Made by a program: the position numbers and the translations under genes
In this document: piece by piece, positions 8,320-17,509 of the stretch
Layout of the letters: every line of letters starts with the position of its first letter
Position numbering within the stretch: position 1 is the stretch's first letter
The notes under the pieces: model-generated
What the model was told of the DNA's origin: nothing
Databases searched by the model: none
What the model saw: only the letters and a program-made list of their open reading frames with translations
NCBI GenBank assembly: GCA_011192125.1
Contig: DUEL01000036.1
Coordinates: 1-50,127, forward strand
Direction of reading: 5' to 3'
Length of the DNA: 50,127 bases
DNA from: Thermoflexia bacterium
Lineage (GTDB): Bacteria > Chloroflexota > Anaerolineae > B4-G1 > DUEL01

Positions 8320-8399
8320 CAGGGAGCAAGAAGCAGGAAGCAGGGAAGCAGAGGGCGGGGGCAGGAGGTGCCTCCGGCCGGTCGTTCTAGAGCCACACG

Positions 8400-9521
8400 A
8401 TGAGTGCGAAGCGAGACTACTACGAGATTCTGGGGGTGGACCGGTCGGCCACGCCGGAGGAGATCAAGCGGGCCTACCGGCGGTTGGCCCGGAAGTATCA
8501 CCCCGACGTCTCCAACGAGCCCGATGCGGAGACCCGCTTCAAGGAGATCAACGAGGCCTACCAGGTTCTCTCCGATCCGGAGAAACGGGCTGTCTACGAT
8601 CGATACGGCCACGCAGGCCCCGGCATGCCGGGCTTCGACTTCGGGTTCCGCGACCCCTTTGAGATCTTCGAGGAGTTCTTCGGCGATCTGGGCTTCGGCT
8701 TCCGCACCGCGCGACGGCGCGGCCCTCGTCGGGGCGCCGACCTCCGCTACGACCTCAAGATCTCCTTCGAGGAGGCCGTCTTCGGCTGCAAGAAGGAGAT
8801 CGAGGTGACGCGCCGCGACCTGTGCCCCCATTGTAAGGGAAGCGGAGCGGAGCCAGGTACCACTCCCGTTCGCTGCCGGGAGTGCGAGGGGACTGGCCAG
8901 GTGCGCCGCGTGCAGCGGTCCATCTTCGGCTCCTTCGTCAACGTCTCTACCTGCCCGGTCTGCCAGGGGACGGGGGAGGTCATCCCTATTCCCTGTACCC
9001 AGTGCGGCGGAACCGGACAGACGCACGTCACCCGCCGGATCACGGTCAACATCCCTCCGGGGGTGGACACGGGGACGCAGATCCGGCTGAGTGGGGAGGG
9101 GGAGCCAGGAGAGCGGGGCGGGCCGCCTGGCAACCTCTACGTCGTCCTGGAGGTGGAACCCCATCCCTATTTCCGCCGTCGCGGGGACGACCTCATTGTG
9201 GAGTTGAAGGTCAACGTGGCCCAGGCGGCGTTGGGGGCGCGGGTGACCGTCCCTACCCTGGAGGGGGAGGAGCAGTTCGACCTGCCGCCCGGTACCCAGA
9301 CCGGCACCATCTTCCGGCTGCGCGGGCGCGGGGTACCCCACCTGCGGCGTAACGGCCGCGGGGATCTCCTGGTGCTGGTCCGTGTCGAGGTACCGACCAA
9401 ATTGACCCGTCAACAGCGGGAACTGTTCGAGCAACTGGCTGCCACGCTGGGCGGCGAGGAGGTCGCCAAGACCCGCGAACCGACCTTCGTGGATCGGTTG
9501 CGGGAGGCGCTGGGGTTGTAG
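8400..9521 (+). CDS. dnaJ: molecular chaperone DnaJ (Hsp40)
   Basis: A 373-residue type I J-protein. The J domain has HPD at residues 34-36. A short Gly/Phe region (GHAGPGMPGFDFGF) follows, then four zinc motifs: CPHCKGSG, CRECEGTG, CPVCQGTG and CTQCGGTG. The C-terminal substrate domains (INVNIPPGVDTG-type, RRRGDDL) end the protein. It recruits substrates to DnaK and stimulates its ATPase. The 80-bp spacer after dnaK contains imperfect AGCAGGAAGCAGG repeats, and no good Shine-Dalgarno sequence precedes the ATG, unlike most genes here. Confidence 0.98.
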   Translation: MSAKRDYYEILGVDRSATPEEIKRAYRRLARKYHPDVSNEPDAETRFKEINEAYQVLSDPEKRAVYDRYGHAGPGMPGFDFGFRDPFEIFEEFFGDLGFGFRTARRRGPRRGADLRYDLKISFEEAVFGCKKEIEVTRRDLCPHCKGSGAEPGTTPVRCRECEGTGQVRRVQRSIFGSFVNVSTCPVCQGTGEVIPIPCTQCGGTGQTHVTRRITVNIPPGVDTGTQIRLSGEGEPGERGGPPGNLYVVLEVEPHPYFRRRGDDLIVELKVNVAQAALGARVTVPTLEGEEQFDLPPGTQTGTIFRLRGRGVPHLRRNGRGDLLVLVRVEVPTKLTRQQRELFEQLAATLGGEEVAKTREPTFVDRLREALGL

Positions 9522-9526
9522 TGGAG

Positions 9527-9553
9527 CAGCACCGCCGTAAACCGGCGGTGCTG
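9527..9553. repeat. R4 GC-rich palindrome after dnaJ (possible transcription stop)
   Basis: A perfect 11-bp stem, CAGCACCGCCG / CGGCGGTGCTG, with a TAAAC loop, six bases after the dnaJ stop. No T-run follows on either strand, so it is not a classical intrinsic terminator. It may block the end of the operon or protect mRNA. It resembles the palindromes at 9577-9599 and 27855-27881. Confidence 0.6.
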
Positions 9554-9576
9554 AGGGGTCTGAGCGATGATGCCTA

Positions 9577-9599
9577 GCGCCGGCTCTTTAAGCCGGTGC
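9577..9599. repeat. R4 palindrome with the MFS stop codon in its loop
   Basis: A nine-pair stem, GCGCCGGCT / AGCCGGTGC (one G-T pair), around a CTTTA loop. The TAA stop of the leftward MFS gene (9588-9590) lies in that loop, so the last codons of the protein come from the repeat. Confidence 0.5.
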
Positions 9600-10889
9600 G
9601 GTCCCACTCTTCCGTTCCTGTTCCGCCCGCTCCTGCATCAACCGGCGCAGCCCCTCCACGTCCTGCGGCACCCGGTAGGCCACGACGCCGAAGAGGGCGG
9701 TGCAGATCAGCCAGGCGGTGACGCAGATGCTCAGGATCGCCACGTGGAGGGAGTATTGCACCGCGATCAGGCCGGCGAGGAAGGGGGCTGCCGCCGAGCC
9801 GATGTTCTCGGCGAAGTAGGTCATCGAGTGGGCCGTGCTCCGCGCCTCCGGCGCGATGATGTCGTGGATGATGGCCGGCACGTTGGGGGCCGCGATCGAC
9901 ATCGTGAGGCCGGTCAGGGAGAGAAAGACCATGAACAGGTCCGTCTGCTCCACCGGCACGCTGAGGGTTAGGTAGAGGAGGATCGCGCCAGTGAGGACCC
10001 CCAGTCCGGAGACCAGGGCTCGGCCGCGTCGCGTGCGCCGGAAGGCGAGGTCCCCCAGATACCCTCCGACGAAGTAGCCCGCCGAGAGGAAGACGATCGC
10101 CAGGAGCATCGTCACCATCACCTGGTCGGGCGTGTATCCCCGCTCCGTCTCCAGGTAGCGGAAGAACCAGAAGGTGATCACGTTCCACGGGAAGACGCCG
10201 AAGAAGCCCTGGGCCATCAGGAAGAGGAGCGTGGGATTGCGCAGGAGGGTCCGTGCCTTCTCCCGGTCGATCCGGTAGGCCCCGATCTCCTCCAGCCCCT
10301 CCATCTCCGGCTCGGCCCGGCCTCGCGGCACCTCCCGCACGCCGAAGAAGATGAGCGCGGCGATCAGGATGCCGACGCCGCCGGTGATGAAGAAGAGCCG
10401 TCGCCATCCCAGCGCGAGCCCCACCGTCAGCGCCAGCACCGTGCCCAGCATGTACCCCATCGGCTGGGCGATCTGGAGCAGCCCGTACACCTTGCCCCGC
10501 ATCCGCGGGCTGAAGTAGTCCGAAAGGAGGCTGAAGATGCCGGGGTAGGAGGAATCGTCGATGCCGGTGGTGGCGCGGGTCGCCAGGAAGGTGGGGTAGT
10601 TAGGGGCCAGCGCGTTCAACCAGGTGGTCGATCCCCAGATGAGGGAGGCCAGGGCCACCAGTTTGGCGCGGGCGTACCGGTCGTAGAGATACCCCCACAC
10701 CAGGTACAGCACCGCCGCCACCAGGATCGCCACGCTGGAGACCGCCCCCATCTGGGCCTCGTTGATGCCGAACTCCTCCATGATCGGGGTCGTCAGCGGC
10801 CCGATCAGCAGTTTGTCCGTCTGGTGGAGGAGCATGAAAAGGAAAAAGACTAAGACGACGAACCATCGGTAGGAAGAACGGGATCGCAT
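9588..10889 (-). CDS. MFS transporter
   Basis: A 433-residue, 12-span major facilitator protein. It opens with a short basic tail and a first helix FFLFMLLHQTDKLLIGPL. The loop between helices 2 and 3 reads GYLYDRYARAKLVALASLIW, the MFS signature region, and a second copy follows helix 8 (GGYLGDLAFRRTRRGRAL). The general look is that of Spinster-like or sugar-phosphate-like MFS carriers. The substrate is unknown. The start ATG follows GGAGGG. The gene is last in the leftward hsp20-lon-regulator-PHP series, 101 bp after the PHP gene, and converges with dnaJ. Confidence 0.88.
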   Translation of the reverse strand: MRSRSSYRWFVVLVFFLFMLLHQTDKLLIGPLTTPIMEEFGINEAQMGAVSSVAILVAAVLYLVWGYLYDRYARAKLVALASLIWGSTTWLNALAPNYPTFLATRATTGIDDSSYPGIFSLLSDYFSPRMRGKVYGLLQIAQPMGYMLGTVLALTVGLALGWRRLFFITGGVGILIAALIFFGVREVPRGRAEPEMEGLEEIGAYRIDREKARTLLRNPTLLFLMAQGFFGVFPWNVITFWFFRYLETERGYTPDQVMVTMLLAIVFLSAGYFVGGYLGDLAFRRTRRGRALVSGLGVLTGAILLYLTLSVPVEQTDLFMVFLSLTGLTMSIAAPNVPAIIHDIIAPEARSTAHSMTYFAENIGSAAAPFLAGLIAVQYSLHVAILSICVTAWLICTALFGVVAYRVPQDVEGLRRLMQERAEQERKSGTAPA

Positions 10890-10990
10890 AGCGCCCTCCG
10901 TCGGTTAAGGATGGAGGGGGCAAGGTGCAGGACGCAAGGTACGGGTACAAGGTGACCTTTGCGCCTTGCTCCCTTGCTCCTCTGCTCCTG

Positions 10991-12679
10991 TCACTCCAGC
11001 CCCACGAGCCGCGCCCAGGGGCCGTGGATGCCGTCCTCGGTGACGCCGTAGTAGATGCGGACCTTTCCCTCCTCCCGCTGGGCCAGGTCGTACCGTGCCT
11101 GTCCGCCCCACTCCCGCTTGCGGATCAACGCGATGTCCCCCTCCCATTTCAGCTGGCTGGGGTCCACCGGATGGTCCTCCGCCTGGGTGATGGCGTACCG
11201 CCACAGTTTCCGGGCCGACTTCCGGGTGACGTTTTTCACCACGTTGCCGTTGCGCAGGTCGCGCATCGTGTGGTAGAGGACCCCCTGCCGCTCCTCGGTG
11301 GCGACGATCTCCACCCCCGTGCGCGGCGGCTCGACCCGGTCGCTGGGGACCTCCTCCGGGAGTTCCTGTGGGATCAATGCCCGCCGGACCAGGTTGACGA
11401 TCTCGTCCCGGACCGCCAGCCCGGTCTCCGACTCGCTGCGGACGTAGATCTTGTTGTCGTCGATGGCGTAGGGCGGGTCGCTGCCCCGGGGCACGATCAC
11501 GCGGACCACCTTCTTGCCCTGGGTCTCCTGGACGTCGGCGGCGATCTCCAGCGGCGGGGTGATGCGCTGGGAGACCTCCGCCTGGATGGTCTGGATCACC
11601 TGGCGGGGGTTTGCCACCCCCACCGGCGGCTCGCTGGCGTCCGCGCTGACGCCGATGTAGAGGGTACCACCGTTGGTGTTGGCGAAGGCGCAGATGTCGG
11701 CCAAAATGGCGTAGAGATGCCCACCCCGGCGGGTGTGCCGCTCGTGAAAGTCCTGCACGATCGACGGTCCCTCCTCCCGTGCCGCCTGCACGTGGTCGAA
11801 GGGGGCCTTCGCCGTCGGGCGGTAGGGGCGGGTGAGGGCGAAGTCGTCCCCTAGAAAGACCGCCCGCAGCGCTTTGAAACTGACCTCTGGCAGAAGGACC
11901 TCCGTGACCCGGTCGCCGACCCCCAGGTTGTGGGGGTTGTCCGGATCGCGGGTCAGCCGGTGGGCGTCCGATCCCTGGATGCACCGCATCCGGCGGGGAT
12001 ACTCCGGCTTCGAACCGTCGAAGAAGCGGGCTGTGGTGCGCGGCCCCTTCTTGTCCAGGTCCGTCACCTCCAGGGCGTGCAGGTGCGGGTCCTGCGTGTA
12101 GGCGATGCGGGTCTGCCCGCCGAAGCCGAAGCCCCGCATCGCCACGCCGTGGCTGGAGTTGGCGTGGGCGGCGATGACGATCCCGCCCGCCTCGGCGATG
12201 GTCCGGTAGGCGGTGAGGACGTCCGCCGTCGCTCCGACCTCCATGCTCCCCTCGTCCAGTTTCTCCAACGGGATGTTCAACTCCCGCAGGAGGAACTCCA
12301 GTTCCCGCACGTCGGTCTCCGGGCTGAAGATGCCTAAGATGTGGAAGCCGAACATCGCGGTGAACTCGAAGCCGGGGAGGACCAGCACTTTCTCCCGCAG
12401 CCGACGGTATTCCTGCAGCCGCTCCTTCTCGTCCTTTCGTAGCCGCCCCAGTTCCTCCAGCAGTTCCAGTTGGCGGATCTCTTCCATCATCTTTCGGTAA
12501 CCGGCCACCGTGTTGTGGTCGGTAAAGGCGATGATGTCCAGCCCTTTTCGCTCCGCCTGGCGTAGGATGTCCAGATAGGACACCCCGGGCTCCTGATAAT
12601 CGGCGGAGGCGGGGGTATGAAGATGCAGGTCCACCCGCCTCCACTGGGATTCCTTACGTTTCTTTCCTCTTCTCGCCAT
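10991..12679 (-). CDS. PHP phosphoesterase - coiled coil - AlbA_2 (Schlafen-type) fusion protein
   Basis: A 562-residue protein. Residues 15-300 are a PHP phosphoesterase domain with the expected metal ligands: DLHLHT (17-22), TDHN (53-56), PGFEF (102-106), AAHAN (170-174) and GSDAH (236-240). A charged helix, likely a coiled coil, is inserted at about 62-97. From about residue 319 comes an AlbA_2-like domain with the typical [18 protein letters not shown] and [11 protein letters not shown]. The last 100 residues are not recognised. AlbA_2 domains bind nucleic acid or nucleotides, and PHP domains hydrolyse phosphoesters, so a nucleic-acid-directed enzyme is plausible (inference). It follows lon and the response regulator on the same strand. 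The Shine-Dalgarno sequence is weak. Confidence 0.8.
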   Translation of the reverse strand: MARRGKKRKESQWRRVDLHLHTPASADYQEPGVSYLDILRQAERKGLDIIAFTDHNTVAGYRKMMEEIRQLELLEELGRLRKDEKERLQEYRRLREKVLVLPGFEFTAMFGFHILGIFSPETDVRELEFLLRELNIPLEKLDEGSMEVGATADVLTAYRTIAEAGGIVIAAHANSSHGVAMRGFGFGGQTRIAYTQDPHLHALEVTDLDKKGPRTTARFFDGSKPEYPRRMRCIQGSDAHRLTRDPDNPHNLGVGDRVTEVLLPEVSFKALRAVFLGDDFALTRPYRPTAKAPFDHVQAAREEGPSIVQDFHERHTRRGGHLYAILADICAFANTNGGTLYIGVSADASEPPVGVANPRQVIQTIQAEVSQRITPPLEIAADVQETQGKKVVRVIVPRGSDPPYAIDDNKIYVRSESETGLAVRDEIVNLVRRALIPQELPEEVPSDRVEPPRTGVEIVATEERQGVLYHTMRDLRNGNVVKNVTRKSARKLWRYAITQAEDHPVDPSQLKWEGDIALIRKREWGGQARYDLAQREEGKVRIYYGVTEDGIHGPWARLVGLE

Positions 12680-12697
12680 ATCTTAGTCGTTCAATGC

Positions 12698-12729
12698 CTG
12701 TCCTTCGCCTTGCGACTTGCGAAGGACAG
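12698..12729. terminator. hairpin between the response regulator and the PHP gene
   Basis: A perfect 11-bp stem, CTGTCCTTCGC / GCGAAGGACAG, with a 10-base loop, three bases after the regulator's stop on the minus strand. No T-run follows, so it may be an attenuator or an mRNA-stability element that separates the PHP gene from lon transcription. Confidence 0.45.
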
Positions 12730-12732
12730 AGG

Positions 12733-13113
12733 TTAGTTCGCTGGCTCCGGCGTGTCCGACGTCCGGATCACCTCTCGGACCTTCCGTACCACCTCGTCGG
12801 GCAGGAAGGGTTTGGGGAGAAATATGTCGGCGCCGGCGTCGAGGCAGCGTGAGCCGCAGTCCATCCCCGAGGTCATCACCACGGGGATTTTCGCCAACCC
12901 GTCCTCCTGACGGATCTGCCGTAGCAGGGGGAGGGTTTCCTGCCCTCGCAGCCTCAGGTCCATCAGGATGACGTCGGGAAGGACCTTGCGGCACGTCGGC
13001 AGGACGTCGTCGAACGAGGAGACGGTGGCGACCTGAAACCCCTCCAGTTCGAAGAGTGTTCGCAGGAGTCGGATCATCCCATGGTCGTCATCCACGATCA
13101 GAACGGTGCTCAT
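12733..13113 (-). CDS. single-domain response regulator (receiver only)
   Basis: A 126-residue CheY-like receiver: acidic pocket VDDD (7-10), phosphoacceptor Asp52 in ILMDLRL, Thr81 in VVMTSG and Lys101 in LPKPF. No output domain follows. It should be phosphorylated by a histidine kinase not encoded in this window, and act by protein contact. The ATG at 13113 is chosen because GGAGGGTGGGG precedes it. A GTG at 13128 would add five residues. The start lies 26 bp inside the end of lon, implying translational coupling, so its job may relate to the stress response (inference). Confidence 0.9.
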   Translation of the reverse strand: MSTVLIVDDDHGMIRLLRTLFELEGFQVATVSSFDDVLPTCRKVLPDVILMDLRLRGQETLPLLRQIRQEDGLAKIPVVMTSGMDCGSRCLDAGADIFLPKPFLPDEVVRKVREVIRTSDTPEPAN

Positions 13114-15643
13114 CCCCACCCTCCGCACCTTCCTCGGGAGTGGCCTCCTCTGGGGAGGGCTCTTGGGCTGGCTCCAGCGCTATTTCCAGCACCTCGTCCA
13201 CGCTCTCCACCAGCGCGAAATCCATCTTCTTCCGCACCTCGGCGGGGATGTCCTCCAGGTCCTTCTCGTTCCACTTGGGCAGGATGACTGTCTTGAGCCC
13301 TGCTCGGTGGGCGGCAAGGACCTTCTCCTTGATCCCGCCGACGGGGAGGACCTGCCCGCGCAGAGTGATCTCCCCGGTCATCCCCACGTCTGGCCGGACG
13401 GTGCGACCGGTGAGGAGGGAGACCAGCGCGGTGGCGATGGTCACCCCGGCCGAGGGGCCGTCCTTCGGGATGGCCCCGGCGGGGACGTGGAGGTGGATGT
13501 CGTGGTGCTCGAAGAAGTCCTCCGGGATCCCCCACTTCTTGGCGTTGGCCCGCACATAACTGAGGGCGGCGTGGGCCGATTCTTTCATCACCTCGCCCAA
13601 CTGGCCGGTGATCTGGAATCCCTTCTTGCCCGGCATCTTGGTCGCTTCGAAGAACATCACGTCGCCGCCGGTGGGGGTCCATCCCAACCCGGTCGCCACG
13701 CCGGGGATGCGGGTGCGCAGCGCCGTCTCCTGGAAGAAGCGGGGCGGCCCCAGGTACTTGGGGATGTCCCGCGCCGTGACCCGCACCGGCACCCGTCCGT
13801 TCCCCTCAGCGATCTGGGTCGCCACCTTGCGGCACACGCGCCCGATCTCGCGCTCCAGGTTGCGCACCCCCGCCTCTCGGGTGTACTCCCGGATGATGCG
13901 CCGAACGGCCCCGTCGGTGAAGGAGATCTCGTCCTGCCGCAGGCCGTTCTCCCGCCGCTGGCGAGGGATGAGGTAGCCCTGGGCGATGTGGACCTTCTCC
14001 ACCTCTGTGTAGCCGGAGAGTTGGAGGATCTCCATCCGGTCCCGCAACGGGGCGGGGATCGGGTCCAGCAGGTTCGCCGTGGTGATGAACATCACCCGCG
14101 AGAGGTCGAAGGGGACGTCGAGGTAGTGGTCTCGGAACTCCCGGTTCTGCTCGGGGTCGAGCACCTCCAGGAGCGCGGCTGCCGGGTCCCCCCGGAAGTC
14201 CATCCCCAGTTTGTCCACCTCGTCCAGCATAAAGACCGGGTTCTTCGTCCCCACGCGGCGCAGGGCCTGGATGATGCGACCCGGCATCGCGCCGATGTAG
14301 GTCCGCCGGTGGCCACGGATCTCCGCCTCGTCCCGCAGGCCGCCCAGGGACATACGGACGAACTTTCGGCCCAGCGCGCGGGCGATCGACTGCCCCAGGC
14401 TGGTCTTGCCGGTCCCGGGCGGGCCGACGAAGCAGAGGATGACCCCCTCCCGCTCCCGGCGGATGTAGTCGGTTACCTCTTCCTTTTCTCGCTCTTCCTT
14501 CCGTTCCTCCTTCAATTTACGGACCGCCAGGTATTCCAGGATGCGTTCCTTGATCTCGTCCAGGTCGTAGTGGTCCTCGTCCAGCACCTTCCGGGCGTGG
14601 GCGATGTCCAGGTTGTCCTCCGTCTCTTTGTTCCACGGGAGGTTGACCAGCCAGTCGAGGTAGGTGCGGATGACGCTGTACTCGGCGGCGGCGGTGGGGA
14701 GTTTGCTCAGCCGATCCAGTTCCCGACGGGCCTCCTTCTCCGCCTCCTCCGGCATCCCCGCCTCTTCGATCTTGCGGCGGAACTCCTCCACCTCCATCTG
14801 CTGCTCGCTGGCCTCGCCCAACTCCCGCTGGATGGCCTTCAGCTGCTCGCGGAGGAAGTACTCCCGCTGTGCTTTCTCCACCTCCGACTGGGCCTGCTCC
14901 TGGATCTTGCGGCCCAGTTCCACCACTTCCACTTCCTTGGTGAGCAGCCCCAGGAGGAAGTGGAGTTTCTCACGGGTGCTGTCCAGTTCCAGCAGGTGCT
15001 GGGCGTCCTCCAGGCCGATGCGGGTGTGGGTGGCGATGACGTAGGCCAACTGGAGGGGGTTCTCCACGTTGATGGCCATCAACAGGAGTTCCTCCGGCAC
15101 CGCGGGCAGGAGTTCGGCTAACCGACGGAAGGTGTCGACGACGGATTGCCGGAGGGCCTGGACCTCGATGGTCTCCTCTACAATCTCGGGGATCTCCCGT
15201 ATGCGGGCTTTGAGGTATGGCTCGGTGGCGGTGAACTCTTCGATACGGACGCGCCGGAGTCCCTGCATGATGAGGGTGATGGTGTCGTCCGGCGCTTTGA
15301 AGAGGCGGTGGACCACGGCGACCGTGCCGATGCGGTACACGTCGTCCGGCCCCGGCTCGGTCAACTCCGGGTCCTTGCTGGCGACCAGGCCGACCAGCCG
15401 TTCGCCCACCACCACGTCGTCCACCAGCCGCTTCGACCGGGGTTGGCCGACGCGGATGGGGACGGCTGTCATCGGATAGACGACCAGGCCTCGCAGGGGG
15501 AGAATAGGCAGCTCTTCGGGGATCTTCAGATCGTCCTTGGCTTTCTCCCCTTCGGAGGGTTCTTTCTCTTCTAACTTTAGCGCTGCAGGCATATTTAACT
15601 GCTTAAATACGTCTCCCAGAAGACTCAGTCTATTCTTTTCCAT
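13088..15643 (-). CDS. lon: ATP-dependent protease La (Lon)
   Basis: An 851-residue LonA protease. The N-terminal substrate-recognition domain has [20 protein letters not shown], followed by long coiled coils. The AAA+ module has Walker A GPPGTGKT (407-414) and Walker [10 protein letters not shown]. The protease domain has catalytic Ser731 in DGPSAGV and Lys774 in GGIKEK. It degrades damaged and regulatory proteins. The ATG follows GAGGAAG. It lies 25 bp after hsp20 and is coupled to the receiver gene downstream. Length is slightly above E. coli Lon (784), with an extra Glu-rich C-terminal tail. Confidence 0.99.
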   Translation of the reverse strand: MEKNRLSLLGDVFKQLNMPAALKLEEKEPSEGEKAKDDLKIPEELPILPLRGLVVYPMTAVPIRVGQPRSKRLVDDVVVGERLVGLVASKDPELTEPGPDDVYRIGTVAVVHRLFKAPDDTITLIMQGLRRVRIEEFTATEPYLKARIREIPEIVEETIEVQALRQSVVDTFRRLAELLPAVPEELLLMAINVENPLQLAYVIATHTRIGLEDAQHLLELDSTREKLHFLLGLLTKEVEVVELGRKIQEQAQSEVEKAQREYFLREQLKAIQRELGEASEQQMEVEEFRRKIEEAGMPEEAEKEARRELDRLSKLPTAAAEYSVIRTYLDWLVNLPWNKETEDNLDIAHARKVLDEDHYDLDEIKERILEYLAVRKLKEERKEEREKEEVTDYIRREREGVILCFVGPPGTGKTSLGQSIARALGRKFVRMSLGGLRDEAEIRGHRRTYIGAMPGRIIQALRRVGTKNPVFMLDEVDKLGMDFRGDPAAALLEVLDPEQNREFRDHYLDVPFDLSRVMFITTANLLDPIPAPLRDRMEILQLSGYTEVEKVHIAQGYLIPRQRRENGLRQDEISFTDGAVRRIIREYTREAGVRNLEREIGRVCRKVATQIAEGNGRVPVRVTARDIPKYLGPPRFFQETALRTRIPGVATGLGWTPTGGDVMFFEATKMPGKKGFQITGQLGEVMKESAHAALSYVRANAKKWGIPEDFFEHHDIHLHVPAGAIPKDGPSAGVTIATALVSLLTGRTVRPDVGMTGEITLRGQVLPVGGIKEKVLAAHRAGLKTVILPKWNEKDLEDIPAEVRKKMDFALVESVDEVLEIALEPAQEPSPEEATPEEGAEGGDEHRSDRG

Positions 15644-15668
15644 ACAACGAACTTCCTCGCAGGGTAGG

Positions 15669-16085
15669 TTATCGACTCGTCACTGGCACGCGGCGGGCAG
15701 GGGGACGTGGCAATCTGATCTTCAGGAACCCTGCCTCGTAAGTCGCTTCGACCCGTTCCGGGTCCGTCGTCCAGGGTAGATGCACCTCAGTGCGGAAGGC
15801 TCCGTAGCGGATTTCCATCTGATGGTAAGCCCGCTTGGGCTCGGGGTCCCGCCGTATCCCTTCGACCACCAGAAGACGCTCGTTCAACGTGATGGAGAGG
15901 TCCTCCTCCCGCATCCCGGCGATCTCGATCTGGACCACCAGCCCCTCGTCGTTCTCATACACATCGGTGGGGGGCTCCCAGGCGCGGGTCTGCCGCAGGA
16001 CGACCCACCCCTCCCGCAACAGGTGCTGGATCTCGGTCCCTCCGGCTGACCATTCCTCCCACATCGCCTTTTTTCGGATGCCCAT
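15669..16085 (-). CDS. small heat shock protein, Hsp20 family
   Basis: A 138-residue alpha-crystallin-type chaperone. The core domain starts at [20 protein letters not shown] and ends with the A-x-x-x-x-G-x-L-x-I pattern ([14 protein letters not shown]). The short tail ARRVPVTSR carries a V-x-V motif where the I-x-I/V oligomerisation motif is expected. It holds unfolding proteins for Lon or the DnaK system. The ATG follows GAGGAAG. It is the first gene of the leftward proteostasis series, directly upstream of lon. Confidence 0.96.
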   Translation of the reverse strand: MGIRKKAMWEEWSAGGTEIQHLLREGWVVLRQTRAWEPPTDVYENDEGLVVQIEIAGMREEDLSITLNERLLVVEGIRRDPEPKRAYHQMEIRYGAFRTEVHLPWTTDPERVEATYEAGFLKIRLPRPPARRVPVTSR

Positions 16086-16417
16086 TTTACTTCCTCGCCA
16101 TCTCTGATCGTTGCAAGTATTTTACCACATTTTTGTTAGATTTGACACTCAGCCCGGGGCCGACGAATCTGTAACCGTTTTGTAGGTCGCAACGCCCCCG
16201 GCGGCTGAAAGCCGCGGCTATGAGTGGCGCAGCCGCCCTTCGATGGCTCTTACCTCGCTTGGGGAGCAATGGAAGCCCGGAGGGCTGGGATTTGCCGTTG
16301 GGTAGCCTGCGAGTTGAGTCGCCAGGTGTCTGCCAAATTGTTGCGGATTCCGGGCCGACCGGGGACGTTGTTCACCCACCACGGGCTCAGAGGGCAGGAA
16401 GGCTTCGGGAGAGCCAT
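16086..16417. other. intergenic region between hsp20 and the DUF2085 gene
   Basis: This stretch of about 330 bp has no supported gene. It holds a possible leftward -10 (TAAAAT, 16119-16124 on the minus strand) for hsp20, with only a weak TGTCAA at the -35 position (16142-16147). A small palindrome, GCGGCT-GAA-AGCCGC, lies at 16201-16215 and resembles repeats seen at gene ends elsewhere in the window. From 16220 to 16410 I see no clear structure. Confidence 0.4.
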
Positions 16418-16445
16418 TTGCCACCCCGCTTACCATCCGTATAAT
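16418..16445 (+). promoter_or_regulatory. promoter of the DUF2085 gene (leaderless layout)
   Basis: TTGCCA (16418-16423) and a perfect TATAAT (16440-16445) are 16 bp apart. The ATG at 16454 is only 8 bases after the -10, so transcription should begin at or within two bases of the start codon. No Shine-Dalgarno sequence can fit in between. Confidence 0.7.
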
Positions 16446-16453
16446 TTGTCCCG

Positions 16454-17275
16454 ATGGAAAGATCAGATCGCGATGTTCCTCATACCCCTCGACAGACGCG
16501 TTGGGTCGTTCTCGCCACGGTTGTCGCTGTGGGATTCTTCCTTCTGTCCACGCCGGACGGTCTCCTGACGAAGGCGGATATGGTAGGGTACGCTGTGTGT
16601 CACCGCATCCCTTCCCACTCCTTCTTCATCGCCGGGCGGCAACTTCCCCTCTGCGCCCGTTGCAGCGGCACTTTCCTCGGCGCCCTTATCGGCCTGGTCG
16701 GTCAGGCGGCGGTCTTGAAGCGCCGCCGGGCGTCGGGGTTCCCCCCTGCGCCGATCCTGGCTGTGCTGCTAGGGTTCGTCGCTCTCTGGGGCTTCGACGG
16801 CTTCAATTCCTACATGAGCATGAGCCTGGGGCGGCCACTGCTCTACACCCCGCAGCAATGGCTTCGGCTGGCGACCGGCACTCTCGCTGGCATCACCATC
16901 AGCAGCGTGCTCTGGCCGACCATCAACTTCAGCCTCTGCGCCGATCCCTCCTCCGAACCGGCGGTCCGCTCCTGGCGCGATCTGGGCCTGCTCCTTCTGA
17001 TGGGGGGAGGGACGGCCCTTCTGGTCTGGAGCCGGTGGCCCCCGTTGCTCTACCCCCTGGTGCTGTTGAGTGCCGCCGGGGTGTTGACGATGCTGACCGG
17101 GGTCAACACGGTGTTAGTCGCGATGGCGTTGGGGTGGGAGAACCGGTACCGGCGCTGCCGGGAGGCGGTCGTCCCGATCCTTCTCGGTCTCATCCTTTCC
17201 ATCCTGATCATCGGCGGGATCGACCTGCTTCGCTATAGTCTGACCGGCACGCTGGAGGGTTTCCCAGGGCTGTAG
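16454..17275 (+). CDS. DUF2085 family membrane protein
   Basis: A 273-residue polytopic membrane protein. After a polar N-terminus and one span it has the DUF2085 signature: a conserved Cys/His block VCHRIPSHSF, then LPLCARCSGTFLGALIGL. The CHR and CxRCxG pattern suggests metal or redox chemistry at the membrane surface, but no function is established for the family. About seven spans are predicted. The ATG lies directly at the predicted transcription start. No partner gene is obvious. Confidence 0.85.
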   Translation: MERSDRDVPHTPRQTRWVVLATVVAVGFFLLSTPDGLLTKADMVGYAVCHRIPSHSFFIAGRQLPLCARCSGTFLGALIGLVGQAAVLKRRRASGFPPAPILAVLLGFVALWGFDGFNSYMSMSLGRPLLYTPQQWLRLATGTLAGITISSVLWPTINFSLCADPSSEPAVRSWRDLGLLLLMGGGTALLVWSRWPPLLYPLVLLSAAGVLTMLTGVNTVLVAMALGWENRYRRCREAVVPILLGLILSILIIGGIDLLRYSLTGTLEGFPGL

Positions 17276-17321
17276 TCGCGGGTGGTGGATTGTCGATGGT
17301 ATCCTGTGTCTTATCCTGGTA

Positions 17322-17453
17322 CCTGACAGTCTGCCTGCCTCCCGCAGGTTAATGCACGGCCTGACAGCACAGGTGATCAGCCAAAACACCCTTTACGGCG
17401 CACCCGGGTGCGCCGTAGGGAACCTGCGGGAGGCTCCCTTCAAAAGTGCCAGG
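17322..17453. repeat. R2 MITE-like repeat, copy A
   Basis: This 132-bp element has imperfect terminal inverted repeats. The left end reads CCTGACAGT then GCCTCCCGCAGGTT, and the right end reads AACCTGCGGGAGGCTCCC then AGTGCCAGG. A second copy, in the opposite orientation, is at 24552-24682 and is clearly similar over its whole length. A central palindrome, GGCGCACCCGGGTGCGCC, could form a hairpin. It has no coding capacity beyond a chance short frame. It lies just upstream of tldD and may influence its transcription. Confidence 0.8.
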
Positions 17454-17509
17454 GGCTGATGTCTTATCCCTTGCCCCTTGCATTTGCATCTAGTCTAGGG
17501 AGGTGTGCC

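Noticed and set aside
16142..16147. TTGACA on the plus strand near hsp20 as a rightward promoter
   Set aside because: No -10 lies at 16-18 bp, and no gene starts within 250 bp downstream. The DUF2085 gene has its own better promoter.
17114..17389. Short frames in both R2 copies encoding a similar peptide (LIT/VICAV-PCINLREAG)
   Set aside because: The similarity follows from the repeat DNA itself. There is no ribosome binding site, the frames run into unrelated sequence, and lengths differ between copies.
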